Assembly: GCA_905331475.1 (NCBI GenBank) | Contig: CAJNYU010000497.1 | Location: 193,440 to 257,439 of the forward strand | Source: Rotaria socialis | Taxonomy: Eukaryota > Rotifera > Eurotatoria > Philodinida > Philodinidae | Direction: 5' to 3' | DNA length: 64,000 bases | Shown: piece after piece, positions 1-10,900 of the stretch | Position numbering within the stretch: position 1 is the first letter of the stretch | Layout of the letters: the number at the start of each line of letters is the position of its first letter | The notes under the pieces: model-generated | Database searches by the model: none | The model's input: the letters and a program-made list of their open reading frames with translations, nothing else | What the model was told of the DNA's origin: nothing | Position numbers and translations under genes: made by a program

Positions 1-1077
1 CAAAAAGTTTTTCTCATTCCAATCAATTCATTTCTGCTTATTTCGTTTTAGTTCATTTCTATTTCTTCAACAGCAACGTAAACATAATTCCTTTCACTTA
101 TTTTATTCGAAACAAATAAAATTAATTGTTATTTTTATGTTTTAGTTCCATTCAACAATTCAATTCAATTCAATTCAATCCAAACGAACACAAATCTAAG
201 TATATATTTTTTCACTCAGTTGTTTTATTTTCTGAAACACGATCTGAAAGGAGTGTTGAAGTATATAGGGTAGAAATTTGGACCCCCCCCCCACACAGAC
301 AGGGACAGAGAAATTAATTAATTAGTTAGCTAATTAATTAATTTCTCTGCCCCGGTCTGTGATGGTTTCTGAGGTCTCTGTCACTGTCTGTGATGGTCTC
401 TGAATTCTCTGTAACTGCCTGTGATTGTCTCTAGAGACTTCATACACCATAATACAGATACAGACCGTGGCAGAGAACCTCCACAGACCGTGGCAGAGAA
501 CCTCCACAGACCGCCACAGACCGTGGTAGACGGATTCCAGAAAACGAGCTTTATCGTGTTTCACATTTTTAATCCCACAGGAATTGAGCTAACAGCTTTT
601 TTTGTAACTTGTATTTTTTTTTTGATTTTTCAAATAAACATTATTCAAATAACTCAATTTTTTTCTTTTCATTTCAATTTCAACAATAAATATTTTTATG
701 TTAACAATAAATAATTTCAAAATAACGCAAAATTTTATTTTCATTTCAATCATAAATATTTTATGAAAATAAAACAAATTTTATTTTTGATTATAATGAT
801 AAATATTTTCAAAACGACACAATTTATTTTTCACTTTAATAATTAATATTTTTTTGCGAAAAATAACAAATTCTTTTATTTAATTCATTTCTTTTCATTT
901 AACAAATAAATAAATAAGAGAAGAAGACAAGAAACATATGAAGTAATCTTATATTTTAGGTTTTTTCTTTTCTTTGAAGCGAAAGAGTAAAAGAAAAAAT
1001 TCTTTTTTTTTTGTTCTTTTATTTCAAAGTATAACGTTAGAAAAAGAAGCGAACAAAGAAAAAACAATTCACAAATC
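1..1077. other. Non-coding flank 3' of the NHL gene
   Basis: AT-rich sequence with no supportable gene. It holds a short AATTC-type microsatellite around 153-180 and the hairpin/tandem repeat block at 283-545. The rest (560-1077) is poly-T/A-rich and is probably the 3' flank of the minus-strand NHL gene. Confidence 0.6.
283..545. repeat. Hairpin plus two short tandem repeats
   Basis: A run of ten C (283-292) is followed by an inverted repeat. Its 30-base arms (295-324 and 331-360) match at 28 of 30 positions around a 6-base loop. Directly after it come about 2.5 copies of a 31-base unit (357-387, 388-418, then a partial copy from 419). These are followed by two identical 23-base copies of a unit starting cagaccgtggcagag (461-483, 484-506) and a partial third. 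The reverse complement of that unit also appears, slightly diverged, in the right hairpin arm (345-359). The block looks like part of a fold-back or satellite-like repeat. No coding capacity is convincing. Confidence 0.7.
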
Positions 1078-2079
1078 TTATTCGATAGAAAATCGTTGAA
1101 CGCGAGCATTATTATAATCGACGACATAGAGATTACCATGTCGATCGCAAGACAAACCAACGGGGCCGTTGAACTGATTTGCTCCTGCTCCTTCGCCATT
1201 TCCATCCACAATTACAGTGCCTTGTTTCTTGTCTCCTTGAGTCCAACGCATTACACGATGATTCCACGTGTCTGCTACATAGAGTGTACCCAACGTATCA
1301 AGAAAGATTCCTTGAGGATAAGACAATTGTGTCAAAGCATTCCCTTGGCCTTGTCCTCCAGCGACCACAATACCTTCTTTTGCACCATTATTCCATTTCA
1401 TTACACGGTGATTTTGTTCGTCCGATACGTAGACATTCCGTTGTCGATCGACAAAAAGATATGTCGGAAAGTTAAGTTGATTGAGTCCATCACCTTTACC
1501 ATTACCACCAGCTACGAGAGTGCCATTCTTCTCACCCAATTGATATCGTCTTACTTCATGTCTTTCAATGTCAGAAACGTAGAGATATCTCTGCTCATCC
1601 ATAGCTACTCCATAACATTTGATGTTGTCAATGAGTATTTCACCTTGTGTTGTATCACTACGACGAGACCATCGTACAACTCGTCGATTCATTCGATCAC
1701 AAATAATGAGACTATCCGTCTCTTTGTCAATTAATATATCTGTTGGATGATTCAATTGGTGCAATCCATTTCCTTGGCCGTTACCGCCAGTAACAACTTG
1801 TCCATTCGTTGTATCACCGTTCTTCCATTGCATGATACGATGATTGTAGTAGTCAGCAATAACCACTGTTTGATCATCATCAACGAAGAGACCAAAAGGC
1901 AAGCTGAGTTGATTAGTGGCATCCCCTTGCCCGTGATCTCCAGCAATAGTCACTCCGTTCTGTTTCCATTTAGCATTAGCAGGAATATTACCTAGAAGAG
2001 AAAGCGTAAGAATCACAGGAAATCTCTCTCGAATAGGGTGTGGGATGGTTTCAGCATCAAGGGTCTTGTCAGCTGTCAT
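1078..2079 (-). CDS. NHL-repeat beta-propeller protein
   Basis: Single-exon frame of 333 residues made almost entirely of NHL repeats. Blades of about 48-55 residues recur, each with a Gly/Gln-rich linker (GGNGQGN, GGNGKGD, GGQGQGN) followed by an L.YP-type strand and a motif such as YVADTWNHRVMRW or VSDEQNHRVMKW. About six blades can be counted, enough for one closed propeller. NHL propellers usually bind protein or RNA; the ligand here is unknown. The start ATG is preceded directly by an in-frame TGA, and the first ~35 residues are not repeat-like. There is no convincing signal peptide or membrane anchor, which many relatives carry, so the N-terminus may be truncated. A Tc1-type transposon remnant starts about 15 bases upstream. 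This repeat style is one reason to suspect a bdelloid rotifer. Confidence 0.85.
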   Translation of the reverse strand: MTADKTLDAETIPHPIRERFPVILTLSLLGNIPANAKWKQNGVTIAGDHGQGDATNQLSLPFGLFVDDDQTVVIADYYNHRIMQWKNGDTTNGQVVTGGNGQGNGLHQLNHPTDILIDKETDSLIICDRMNRRVVRWSRRSDTTQGEILIDNIKCYGVAMDEQRYLYVSDIERHEVRRYQLGEKNGTLVAGGNGKGDGLNQLNFPTYLFVDRQRNVYVSDEQNHRVMKWNNGAKEGIVVAGGQGQGNALTQLSYPQGIFLDTLGTLYVADTWNHRVMRWTQGDKKQGTVIVDGNGEGAGANQFNGPVGLSCDRHGNLYVVDYNNARVQRFSIE

Positions 2080-2092
2080 TCATTCACAATTA

Positions 2093-2466
2093 TTATGAAT
2101 GGTGCTTATTACGCTCACATCCTCAAGACCATCTTATGATCAAAAGCCAAAAATCAATTTAATCGATGCTGGCGATTACCACAGGATAATGATCCAAAAA
2201 CTAAAAGTCAGATAGTGCAGAAATTCTTAGATAAAGAAGTTCCAGAAATAAATAATTGACTGGCCATCCAACAGCCCGGATGTTAATCCGATTGAAAACC
2301 TGTAGTCAACCATCAAACATCGTGTAGAGAAACGAAGACCAACAGATCTCTCAAAGAGTTGAACAAGTTTCTGCACGAAGAATGAAACAAAGTCGATATG
2401 GTCGTTCTAGTTAATTTAATTAAATCCATGAAATCTCGATGTTTAGGTCTTATTGAATCGAAAGGA
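2093..2466 (+). mobile_element. Tc1/mariner transposase remnant (C-terminal part)
   Basis: Conceptual translation of the plus strand gives decayed Tc1-family motifs in order: AYYAHIL, then QDNDPKTKS (the usual QDNDPKHTS with the second catalytic Asp), then DWPSNSPDVNPIENL (third catalytic acid, E), then a basic tail resembling HRVEKRRPTDLSKEL. The spacing between the second and third acids is close to 34, consistent with DD34E. The reading frame is broken, with stops after NPIENL and near HEE and a frame slip before DWPS. The N-terminal half and first Asp are not seen. No terminal inverted repeat was found, and the right side runs into the assembly gap. It is a dead fragment. Confidence 0.8.
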
Positions 2467-2566
2467 NNNNNNNNNNNNNNNNNNNNNNNNNNNNNNNNNN
2501 NNNNNNNNNNNNNNNNNNNNNNNNNNNNNNNNNNNNNNNNNNNNNNNNNNNNNNNNNNNNNNNNNN
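2467..2566. other. Assembly gap (100 N)
   Basis: Exactly 100 N bases, the conventional placeholder for a gap of unknown length. The Tc1 remnant to its left continues into it, so sequence on the two sides need not be truly adjacent. Confidence 0.99.
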
Positions 2567-3323
2567 AAAATATATAATACTGTCGTAACTATGGGCTATA
2601 ATAATAAAAACGACAGATTTTGATGATTAATTAGAGATTAAATCCTAATTATCTTGATTTCTAATTAGTGAAATTAGATTTTAATTAGTGATATGAGTAG
2701 TGGCGAACATAGCCAATCGATCTGTACAAAAATTTGATCTAATTAGTGCACCGAAGTGTTAGTTTTTTCATGTTTTATGTCTGTAATGGGGAGGGGGGCG
2801 GTGGGGTACAGGGGAGCCGCAAAAACCTAACAATTCAACTTACACTCACTATTTTCTTCGAAAATATATGTGAGTTCCACAAAAATTCTTAACCCTCTAA
2901 TGAATTAGTCATGAAATTCAGAAGAAATTAAAATAAGAACCCTTTGTTTTGTATTTTTCGATAAGAAACTTGTTATCGCATGTTACCGTTGCCCATGCAT
3001 CATCTTCGCATTTATATAAAAGATATTTTACTTGCAACATAGGACTCATTAGAATCTGTAGATAAAAGGTAAATAGGCAGAAAAGAATGCATTTTTGCAT
3101 GTTGCACAACTTTGAGTATTATTTTTTCTCTCATTTTTCTATTTTTCATCAATGTGTAAATTAAGTGAGCGTGGGTGAGAAAGAGTGATGCTGGTGGATC
3201 ATAGATAAAAGGTGAAAATGGACACATTTTAATAAAAAGAAAAAGCAACAACTACACATCGTCATATTCTCGTCGTCTGAAGACTTCATTTACTCTGTCG
3301 ACTTTATCTATTATTTCTTTACT
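2567..3323. other. Intergenic, 5' of the repeat membrane protein
   Basis: AT-rich sequence with no gene seen. It contains a G-rich stretch at 2788-2814 in an otherwise G-poor context. The last ~100 bases are presumably the promoter and 5'UTR of the gene that starts at 3324. Confidence 0.5.
2788..2814 (+). other. Potential G-quadruplex motif
   Basis: Four or more G-runs of at least three bases lie close together: GGGG, A, GGGGGG, CGGT, GGGG, TACA, GGGG. This meets the simple G3+N1-7 quadruplex rule and stands out in a ~30% GC window. It lies about 510 bases upstream of the start codon at 3324 on the sense strand of that gene. Confidence 0.6.
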
Positions 3324-5042
3324 ATGGCTGCGCGCAAGACTTTTGTGATATTATTACTAGTAGCTCTTCAATTGTATTCAGTAGTTTCTCAAGGTGGTAT
3401 TTAACTTTCCTTAGATGATACTTTGATTTTCTAATATTGCTTTTTCCTATCAATGTTTTTGCACAGTCACCACCGATACTTCCTTTGAAACATCGATAAC
3501 TACGTCAGGAAATCCTACAGTAACCGATGGAACTGCGTTAGGATCCACAGCAGATCCTACAGTAACCGATGGAACTGCATTAGGAACCGAAACAGATCCT
3601 TCAGTAACCGACGGAACTGCGTTAGCATCCACAGCTGGTCCTACAGTAACCGACGGAACTGCGTTAGGAACCGAAACAGATCCCTCAGTAACCGACGGAA
3701 CTACATTAAAACCTGTAACAGGTCCCCCAACACCACCACCAACAACAACAACTATTTGTCGATGTAAGTACTTGCCCTTTTAGTAAAATCTAATTTTGTT
3801 TTGATAGATCCCGACCAAATCGATTTATTTAATAACGGAAGATGTATGCCTCGATCAGCTTACACCGGAATCTTTTTATCAAGCATCATTTTAGCTGGTA
3901 TCTCGTTTTTGATGTTGATTGTAAGTATTTCGAATAATATTTAATGCATTGGTAATTTGCCTTTGTATATAATCAGGGTTTATTGATATTGGTATGTACC
4001 AAACGTTCTGGACATTCTGGTTCGGGTTATAATGATTATGAATCAAGTGGTGGAAGTGAACAAGGCAGTATGTCGACAATACTACCTGCAAAAAGAATAA
4101 ATGATTCAAAGCCGCATCCTGGAAGACAAAGTAGGTAGTCTACTTTTATATTTTTGTTTGATAACCCTTTTGTACATATACCTGATGAATTTGTGCATGA
4201 GAAAAACTTTTCGGCTTCTAATAATAAGATGAGAGTTGTTAAAAAATAGATGCTTAATAATAGACGATATGATTTAAGTCATTATGAAATAGTTTTCTTT
4301 TAATGGTGATTCATCAAACTTCATTTAAATCGACAGTAGAAGAAACATGTGAGCCAAGTTTTTCTTATCTGCGCTCTTGGTCCGAGTTAATTCGTTTCTA
4401 TTAGTACTGGTTATTGTGGCAATGAATCTACTGCAATTCTAGTCATTCGCTAAACTAAACCATTTAGTCAATTATTGGCATCGTATCAATAAAAAAAGCT
4501 TTTGAATATTGTTGTTTTTTGTAATTTATTCAATTAACGGCTAAGATTCTTTTGGATTATCACTCATGAGGTATATTCTCATTCTTATGATCTATAAGAT
4601 TAATCGCTTACAATCGTAGAATATTTAATTATAATCTTGAATTTCAATTGATGTAAATTCTTTCTTGCCTGCCTGGTAATGATGTAATCGCAAACCCAAT
4701 GACTAGGATTGACACTAAAACTGACATTTGTTGTCGCACGTCTCTAGACAACATACAAATATGTTTATCAATTTGTTTTCTTATAATTATGATCCTATTG
4801 TAGATAAGCAAGCATCACAAAATGCCCCTTATACACCTGCAAAACCTGTTGAGAAACCAACAGTTACGGCACACCAAAAAGATGTTGGTAAAAACCAATC
4901 TCGATCACGTGACGCACCTTCTAAACCACCTGTTAATGGTTCTCGTGCTCAACCGGGCACAAGAGATGGCCATGGAGCTCGTAATGCTAAACTTAACGGA
5001 AGAAGATCCGATAGAGATGGCAATAATGACACATCATTTTAG
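3324..5042 (+). CDS. Thr-rich repeat single-pass membrane protein
   Basis: Not recognised. I assembled five exons: 3324-3393, 3467-3763, 3808-3920, 3977-4130, 4804-5042. All introns are GT-AG and the phases agree, giving 290 residues. Residues 1-23 look like a signal peptide (MAARK, then a Leu/Val-rich core ending VVSQ). Residues 40-109 are five tandem 14-residue repeats of the form P-[TS]-VTDGTALG plus four variable residues, rich in Thr. A Pro/Thr linker (PPTPPPTTTT) and two Cys precede one hydrophobic segment (about 141-166, GIFLSSIILAGISFLMLIG). The cytoplasmic tail is basic and polar (KRSGHSGSGYNDYESSGG, later RRSDRDGNNDTSF). The layout suggests a mucin-like type I membrane protein, with O-glycosylation likely on the repeats (inference). 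An alternative is that exon 4 reads through to an immediate TAG at 4136, giving a shorter tail. Confidence 0.72.
3514..3723 (+). repeat. Five tandem 42-bp coding repeats
   Basis: Five in-frame copies of a 42-base unit encode P[T/S]VTDGTALGxxxx. Copies 2 and 4 end in TETD and copies 1 and 3 in STAD or STAG, so the array may have grown in part as 84-base dimers. The last copy has drifted (TTLKPVTG). Arrays like this tend to vary in copy number between individuals and haplotypes. Confidence 0.9.
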
Positions 5043-5299
5043 CCAAGAACTATTTTTATTATTTTTCCTCTTCCTGTTTTTTTGTTTGGTACATGCAGAC
5101 GAGAAACTTATATAATACGACTTCCATTATTTGAATTCACTGCTTATATTGTATCAACTGCATTTTTCTCTTTTTCAATTCGTTTTTTATCGTGGACAGA
5201 TGCATTATATCAAGACTAATAAATTGGTGCTTTTTTTCATTTCGATCGTTTAAAAATATCTGCATACAAAAAGAACAAAACACACGTACAAGAAAAAAA

Positions 5300-6952
5300 T
5301 TACACATCGGTGGCAAGTTTGCTCCCACCATTAGCAACTCTGGTAGTCATTGGGTACAATGAGTGACGAATAGATTGTTCTTGTCCTCGAAGATTACTTG
5401 ATGCTGGAATATATGATTGTTTAGTCAACAACTGATTATTCATAGGTAATCGATTTTGATCAATATTAGAAACTGTCTCTAACGTAAAACCTTCCATATC
5501 AGCAAAACGAACACGTTTTTTTTCTGTTAAACCATCACTTGATTGACTTCTTGCAGTTGCACGAGTAATTAACTCAGTTTGGCGTTCACAATCAACGTCG
5601 GTTTCAAAAGCAAGTTGAGTCGGTCGATAACGATTAGTATCTAGAGTTCTTCGTTGACTTAGCATTGATGGTGATGATGAGTTATCATCAGATAAATATT
5701 CATTTGTTGCACCTCGTAAATGATATTCATCATTACTATTATTGGACGCTGATCGTGTCAATACAGATGGTAAACTTGTTGGAATACGTCGATTCGAAGA
5801 AGAAAGCACAGAATAAGCATAATCAGAAGCTTTTGCGTCACGTTCGTATGTTGAATCTCTTCCAGAAAAATCTGAATTAGATTGTTTGATTGGAGAGGTT
5901 AAAGCTGATGGTTGCTTTCTATCAAAATAGCTTGTTACTTTTGAAGATTTCGATTGATTATATAATTGATCTGTAGGTGTCGTCGGAAACGATGATATAG
6001 CAGACATTCCATAATTAGAAGTTGTAAATGGTACTATACGGCGTGGTAATACTTGTGGTTGTTGCATATAAATGTGTGATGGCTGTACTAATTCAGCTGA
6101 AAATGAACGTTTCAATTCATAATCATTAGGAATATAACCAGTATAAGATGACACTGATGGTTGTGGAGTCCTTCGCAGATCAATTACTCTATCCGATGAA
6201 TTTGAACGAGTAGAAGTTGCTGATAATTTGATTGGTAATGTTGATGTAACTGATGATAGATCATCTCGATCATTATAATGTCTAAATGTTGAACGAGATT
6301 CCCTAGTTGATTCATGTGGGCTATTACTGTCATTTATTATTATTGAATTTGTAGGTAAATGTGGTGCTCTAAGTATGCCATATCTATGATCATGTGAATG
6401 CGAAGTACTCCGATGAATAGGATTATATGAAGATCTCGACGGTGATCGTAAATTTGTTTGATGCGATCTTGATACAGGTAGATTTTGTGATCTTTGCACA
6501 AGGGTACGACGACTTTGTCGTTCTTCTGCACGCATACGTTCAAATTCTTCAGCGGAAACATAGAACTTACGTCCATGACGATAGACAGGGACAGTATTTA
6601 TTGATATAGGTATATCACGTAAATCCATGGGTGAAAGTGTACTTTGTGGACATTGATGATGACAGTGACGATATTGTGAGTTCTCCACATATAAGCGATC
6701 CTATTTAAAATTGGGAGGAAAAGAAAACATAACAAGATTTGATATATTACTGAATATGATGAATTAGTCTGTCTTTGACTCAGTGTTTTTCTTTCTAATG
6801 CCACAGAAATAGAAAATCAAAGAAACTATAGGATAATGTCAAGGTGAAACACTTACAAGGTGTCTCTGAATTTGTTGATCATTGTTTTCATCATCTTCAT
6901 TATTAGCACCAGACGGTCTTGGTCGTTCAAAATTTAAAGTTGTTGTCACCAT
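5300..6952 (-). CDS. PP1-binding RVxF-motif protein (PPP1R3-like motif)
   Basis: Two exons, 6857-6952 and 5300-6700, joined by a GT-AG intron in phase 0, give 498 residues. The N-terminus is MVTTTLNFERPRPSG. Near residues 50-95 is a compact stretch (VPVYRHGRKFYVSAEEFERM) that looks like the one structured element. The middle is a long Ser/Arg/Tyr/Pro-rich disordered region. Near the C-terminus, EKKRVRFADMEGFTLETVS (RVRF at 428-431) fits the protein phosphatase 1 docking motif. The following AD..G..L..V context resembles the glycogen-targeting PPP1R3 family. Unlike that family there is no CBM21 carbohydrate-binding domain; the protein ends 67 residues later. A role in targeting PP1 is inference. 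It converges with the membrane-protein gene, leaving 257 bases between the stop codons. Confidence 0.75.
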
Positions 6953-7215
6953 TTAATGTATGAAATATATAAATGTAATCAATAATATTTTACACAATCT
7001 AGACAACTAAAAATAAATTGTAATAATAAATACAACAATTGCCTTATTAAATTTATTTCTCTTCGAAAAGTTTTGTCAATATTCATATTTTTTTTTGGAT
7101 ATTTTTCGACGACTAATATTTATGATTAATCGGCTTTTCGTGCATATAAGTAAATACACATACGAAATAGTAGCAAACATTGTAATTTAATACAATTACT
7201 GTTGCTGTAGTCTTC

Positions 7216-7216
7216 G

Positions 7217-7251
<35 letters not shown>
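7216..7251. repeat. GTT trinucleotide microsatellite
   Basis: Twelve uninterrupted GTT units, about 260 bases upstream of the start of the PP1-binding gene. Non-coding. Confidence 0.9.
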
Positions 7252-7252
<1 letters not shown>

Positions 7253-7461
7253 TACTCTCACTATTTCGTGTCTTTATCATTCAAGATGTAAGACAAAGAA
7301 AAACAATATTTTTTTGACTTTTATTCAAAAATATTTATTGAAAGAAAACATTCTACTTAATCAATTCATAATGCCAACGATCTATTAGTAGGTGGCACTC
7401 GAATTCTTCTTTTTCTTCTATGCTCCTTTTTGATGAATAACATGTTTACCTCACTATATGC

Positions 7462-7464
<3 letters not shown>

Positions 7465-7502
<38 letters not shown>
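7465..7502. repeat. AT/GT dinucleotide microsatellite
   Basis: Sixteen AT units followed by three GT units, non-coding. Confidence 0.9.
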
Positions 7503-7503
<1 letters not shown>

Positions 7504-7888
7504 ATTATATGACAAAAAAAATATGAGGCGTAGAAAAATGAAGAGAAGAAAAAGAACCGATGACAGTGACTCTTACCGTTGACTAACGTCAGCTAGTTTC
7601 ATAATCATAGTGTAACAACGGGACCAACCCATCTTTCAGGGCCATGTCGTTGTCGTTTTTTTTACAGGCACATGCGTAAGAGCATGCGTTCTTTTCAAAA
7701 TTCTTCCCTAGGTTTTTTCTTTTTCTTGTCTTCATTCTGTTCTTTTTTTCTCCTTCAACTTTCTATGTTGTAGTTGAAAAAAATTTATATATATACTTGC
7801 TTGTGGCACTCTCACACATCTGCATTGAAGCTCGGTAAAAGAATACAAAGGATCAACTAAAGAAGTCTTCGATTTTTTCTTATTCTTG

Positions 7889-7919
<31 letters not shown>

Positions 7920-10900
7920 GTTACCTTTCCGTTCTTTACCAAAGATCGCAATAAATAAAATTATGCAGTTGTATGTGGGTGTGACCTTGAAAGTTGCACT
8001 ACGCTACGAGCAAGGCCAACTCTTCTCTCTTTTAAAGTTTGTTTCACAATCGATCAATAGTTGAGCAATACAAGTATATATGGAGATGTTTGATGCGACA
8101 ATAATCTTTAATACTATTCTCTTTCATCTCGTAGATTTTCATACTGACATTTGACGAAGAAATAAATCGAATTACTTGATTCAATGAAACAAAAAAACGC
8201 TATTGTTCACTTTGTTCATTGAAACATTAAATAAGAAAATGACTAGTTTTGATGTGCTTTTCAAGCTATATGATTGTGACTTGTTCTTTGAATTGATCAT
8301 TATTTAACAAAACAGAAATAAATGTCATATGTATTAGTTTTGGATTAGTAGTGATTTTGTAAATTTTCAAATAGGTTACAGCCATCTTTCGATAATCGAA
8401 ATATTCATTCACTAGCTTTTAAAGCATTCGTCTACTCAAGAATTGTTTTCTCTCAATTATTAAAAAATTGAAGAGACATATTATGAGATGATATTCTATC
8501 AGTTGTATCATCTCTTTGCTTGTAAATAAAAACTATTGTTCCAATCATTAATATGATATTACGATTTACAAATTTTCTATGAATAGGATAATTTGTAAAA
8601 GTTACATTAATGAAATAAAAATTCAATGACGTCATGATCATGATTTTTTTTTTCTATAAATATATACATGCGCATAAATGTATTTATTGATTCGATAATG
8701 AAATGAAAACATGTCAATAAAAGAAAACTTGAAGGCATCGGAGTGACACAACAGAATATTTACGAAAATACTGTCTCAAGTGTAACTCATACAATCAATA
8801 AAATACAAGCTAATTGAAATTCCTTCAAATTTCAAATGCAGCCGCAATCTAATCATGTATGAAAATCGAGTGGCTGACTTCAAGGACTTTTGAACATCAT
8901 CTTTTATATAAAAAAAATCGTCTTTGTGAACAACGACAAAAGGTTGTGAATCGATTGACAAAACAAGATGATATAATTCAAAAGGTCAAACTATTGAGTG
9001 AAATAAGTTCACATCGTCTAGTCACATAGATAATGGTAATAGCCAATGATTTTTGAATATCATTTAATCATTTGAAAAACTATTCTACATTATCAATATG
9101 CTTCCATGCATTGACTCGTTATAATGTCATCAGCTGATGTTGATGTTTGACAGCATTATTCAATTTGATGATCGAATTGTTCCGACTGTATGTTGGTATT
9201 TTTTTTCTTACATGAAAATAAATATGATAGAATTGAATGACAAAACTTGAAATAAATAGAAACAATCTTCTTGGAGATCTTATAAGTTATGTTATTCTTT
9301 CGTGTATTATCTTAGTTATTTAATCAAGTATATACCAGAGCGTATAATGTGTGACGTACTCCACAGCGCCGAGACAATAAGCTTTGTGCAAAGAATTATT
9401 AAGAAATAACTTTCCATTTTTTTTAGCAAACAAAATCTGTAATTAAAAAATGAATAAAAACTGATTCATGTCTAGGCACAATTTATACATCTATTACTTC
9501 TCAAACGATTAACTTTTCTTTTATTGAGTCTCTTCATAATTTGATTCAATGGTTCTTAAAGAATTATTTTATATAGTTTCATCTACGAGTGGTATCTTGT
9601 GGTGATGACGTTTTCTCGTTTTCCCTTGCGTTGACGGCAAGAATTGGAAACGAAAAAGGAAATAATATTGAAAAATCACAGTTCTCGAAAATTGTTTTAT
9701 ACTTTTTCATTTCAATAGTATCAAAATTGTTTTTTCAAAAATAAAAAAAATCTTCAAGTCAATCGCATTTCATATTGTTCAGAAATAGATTTCGACGTTC
9801 TTTCGACGATCTTCTCATCACTTCTCAATTAAAATACACATAAACAAAACTTCGATAAATTCATTCATAATTCATTAACTTGTGAAGCATGATGATTAGC
9901 TTCTTCTCTGGAATCTGTTCGTTTTTGCATCAGTTCCGTTGATGTATGTATATTTTTTTCTCTTTTCAATGTGATTCAATCAATGGATGAAACATTTCTG
10001 TTCATCCAATGCTAATGCATTACTTGTGTTATTGGTGAACTGAAGATCAATCTGAAATATACACAAGTTTTTTCTAAATAAATTTAAAAAAAAATAAAAA
10101 CAATCACCGATCTCGTATTATACGTAATCAATCTATTATTTTACAATATCGTTGATATTCACTTGTTAAATATAAATATGTTCTATCTGAACCATGAACA
10201 GTCGACTACAAGATCTGCTGTTTATTTAGTAGTTCATGATTCCTTATGCAAATCTTTTTTCTTTTTCTCTCTATATTACTAATATGTTTTCCTTTCTTGT
10301 CCAACAATATCAATACGAATACACAACGACATTCATCTAGCAAGTTTAAAAAAACTATTTATGAAGTTTTTTTTCAAAATCCTATAATTTTTTAAAAACG
10401 CTTTTCACGTGTGGGTTCTGATAATGGTTTATATTTATCTTTGAATATAACAGGTGAACATAAATATAATTATTTTCTTTATTGAATATGTTGATATGTA
10501 TCTACGATCAAGTAAATCGAAATAAATTTATAAAAACTTATTTGCTGATAATTTAAACTTTCATACAAAATAAATTAAACATATTAATCGAACCATTTAG
10601 AGAAGTCTATCAAGTAGAATAAATATATTGATGATTAAAAAATGTTTACATAAAAGAAGGATGTTGAATGTTGAAAACTTTTTACACGGGCCTATCTTGT
10701 TAATATTGATGCTGCATGTTCGGATAGTTAATTCTACTGCCATGGAATACTGATATCAAGAAATCGATGCTAATTATCAAAAATATATGCAATAACTTGA
10801 AGATGCATAACCTAATGTTTGATTGAATAATTACATATCGTTTCGTTATTTAAAATTGCATATTGTTCCCCAGACTATAATAATATGACCTAAAAAGAGT

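Noticed and set aside
1096-1734. 212-codon frame opposite the NHL gene
   Set aside because: An antisense shadow of the NHL repeats; its residues follow the complementary codons of the real gene.
4180-4210. Hammerhead-ribozyme-like core (ctgatga)
   Set aside because: No stem II or GAAA core at the right place, and no stems I/III; a chance heptamer.
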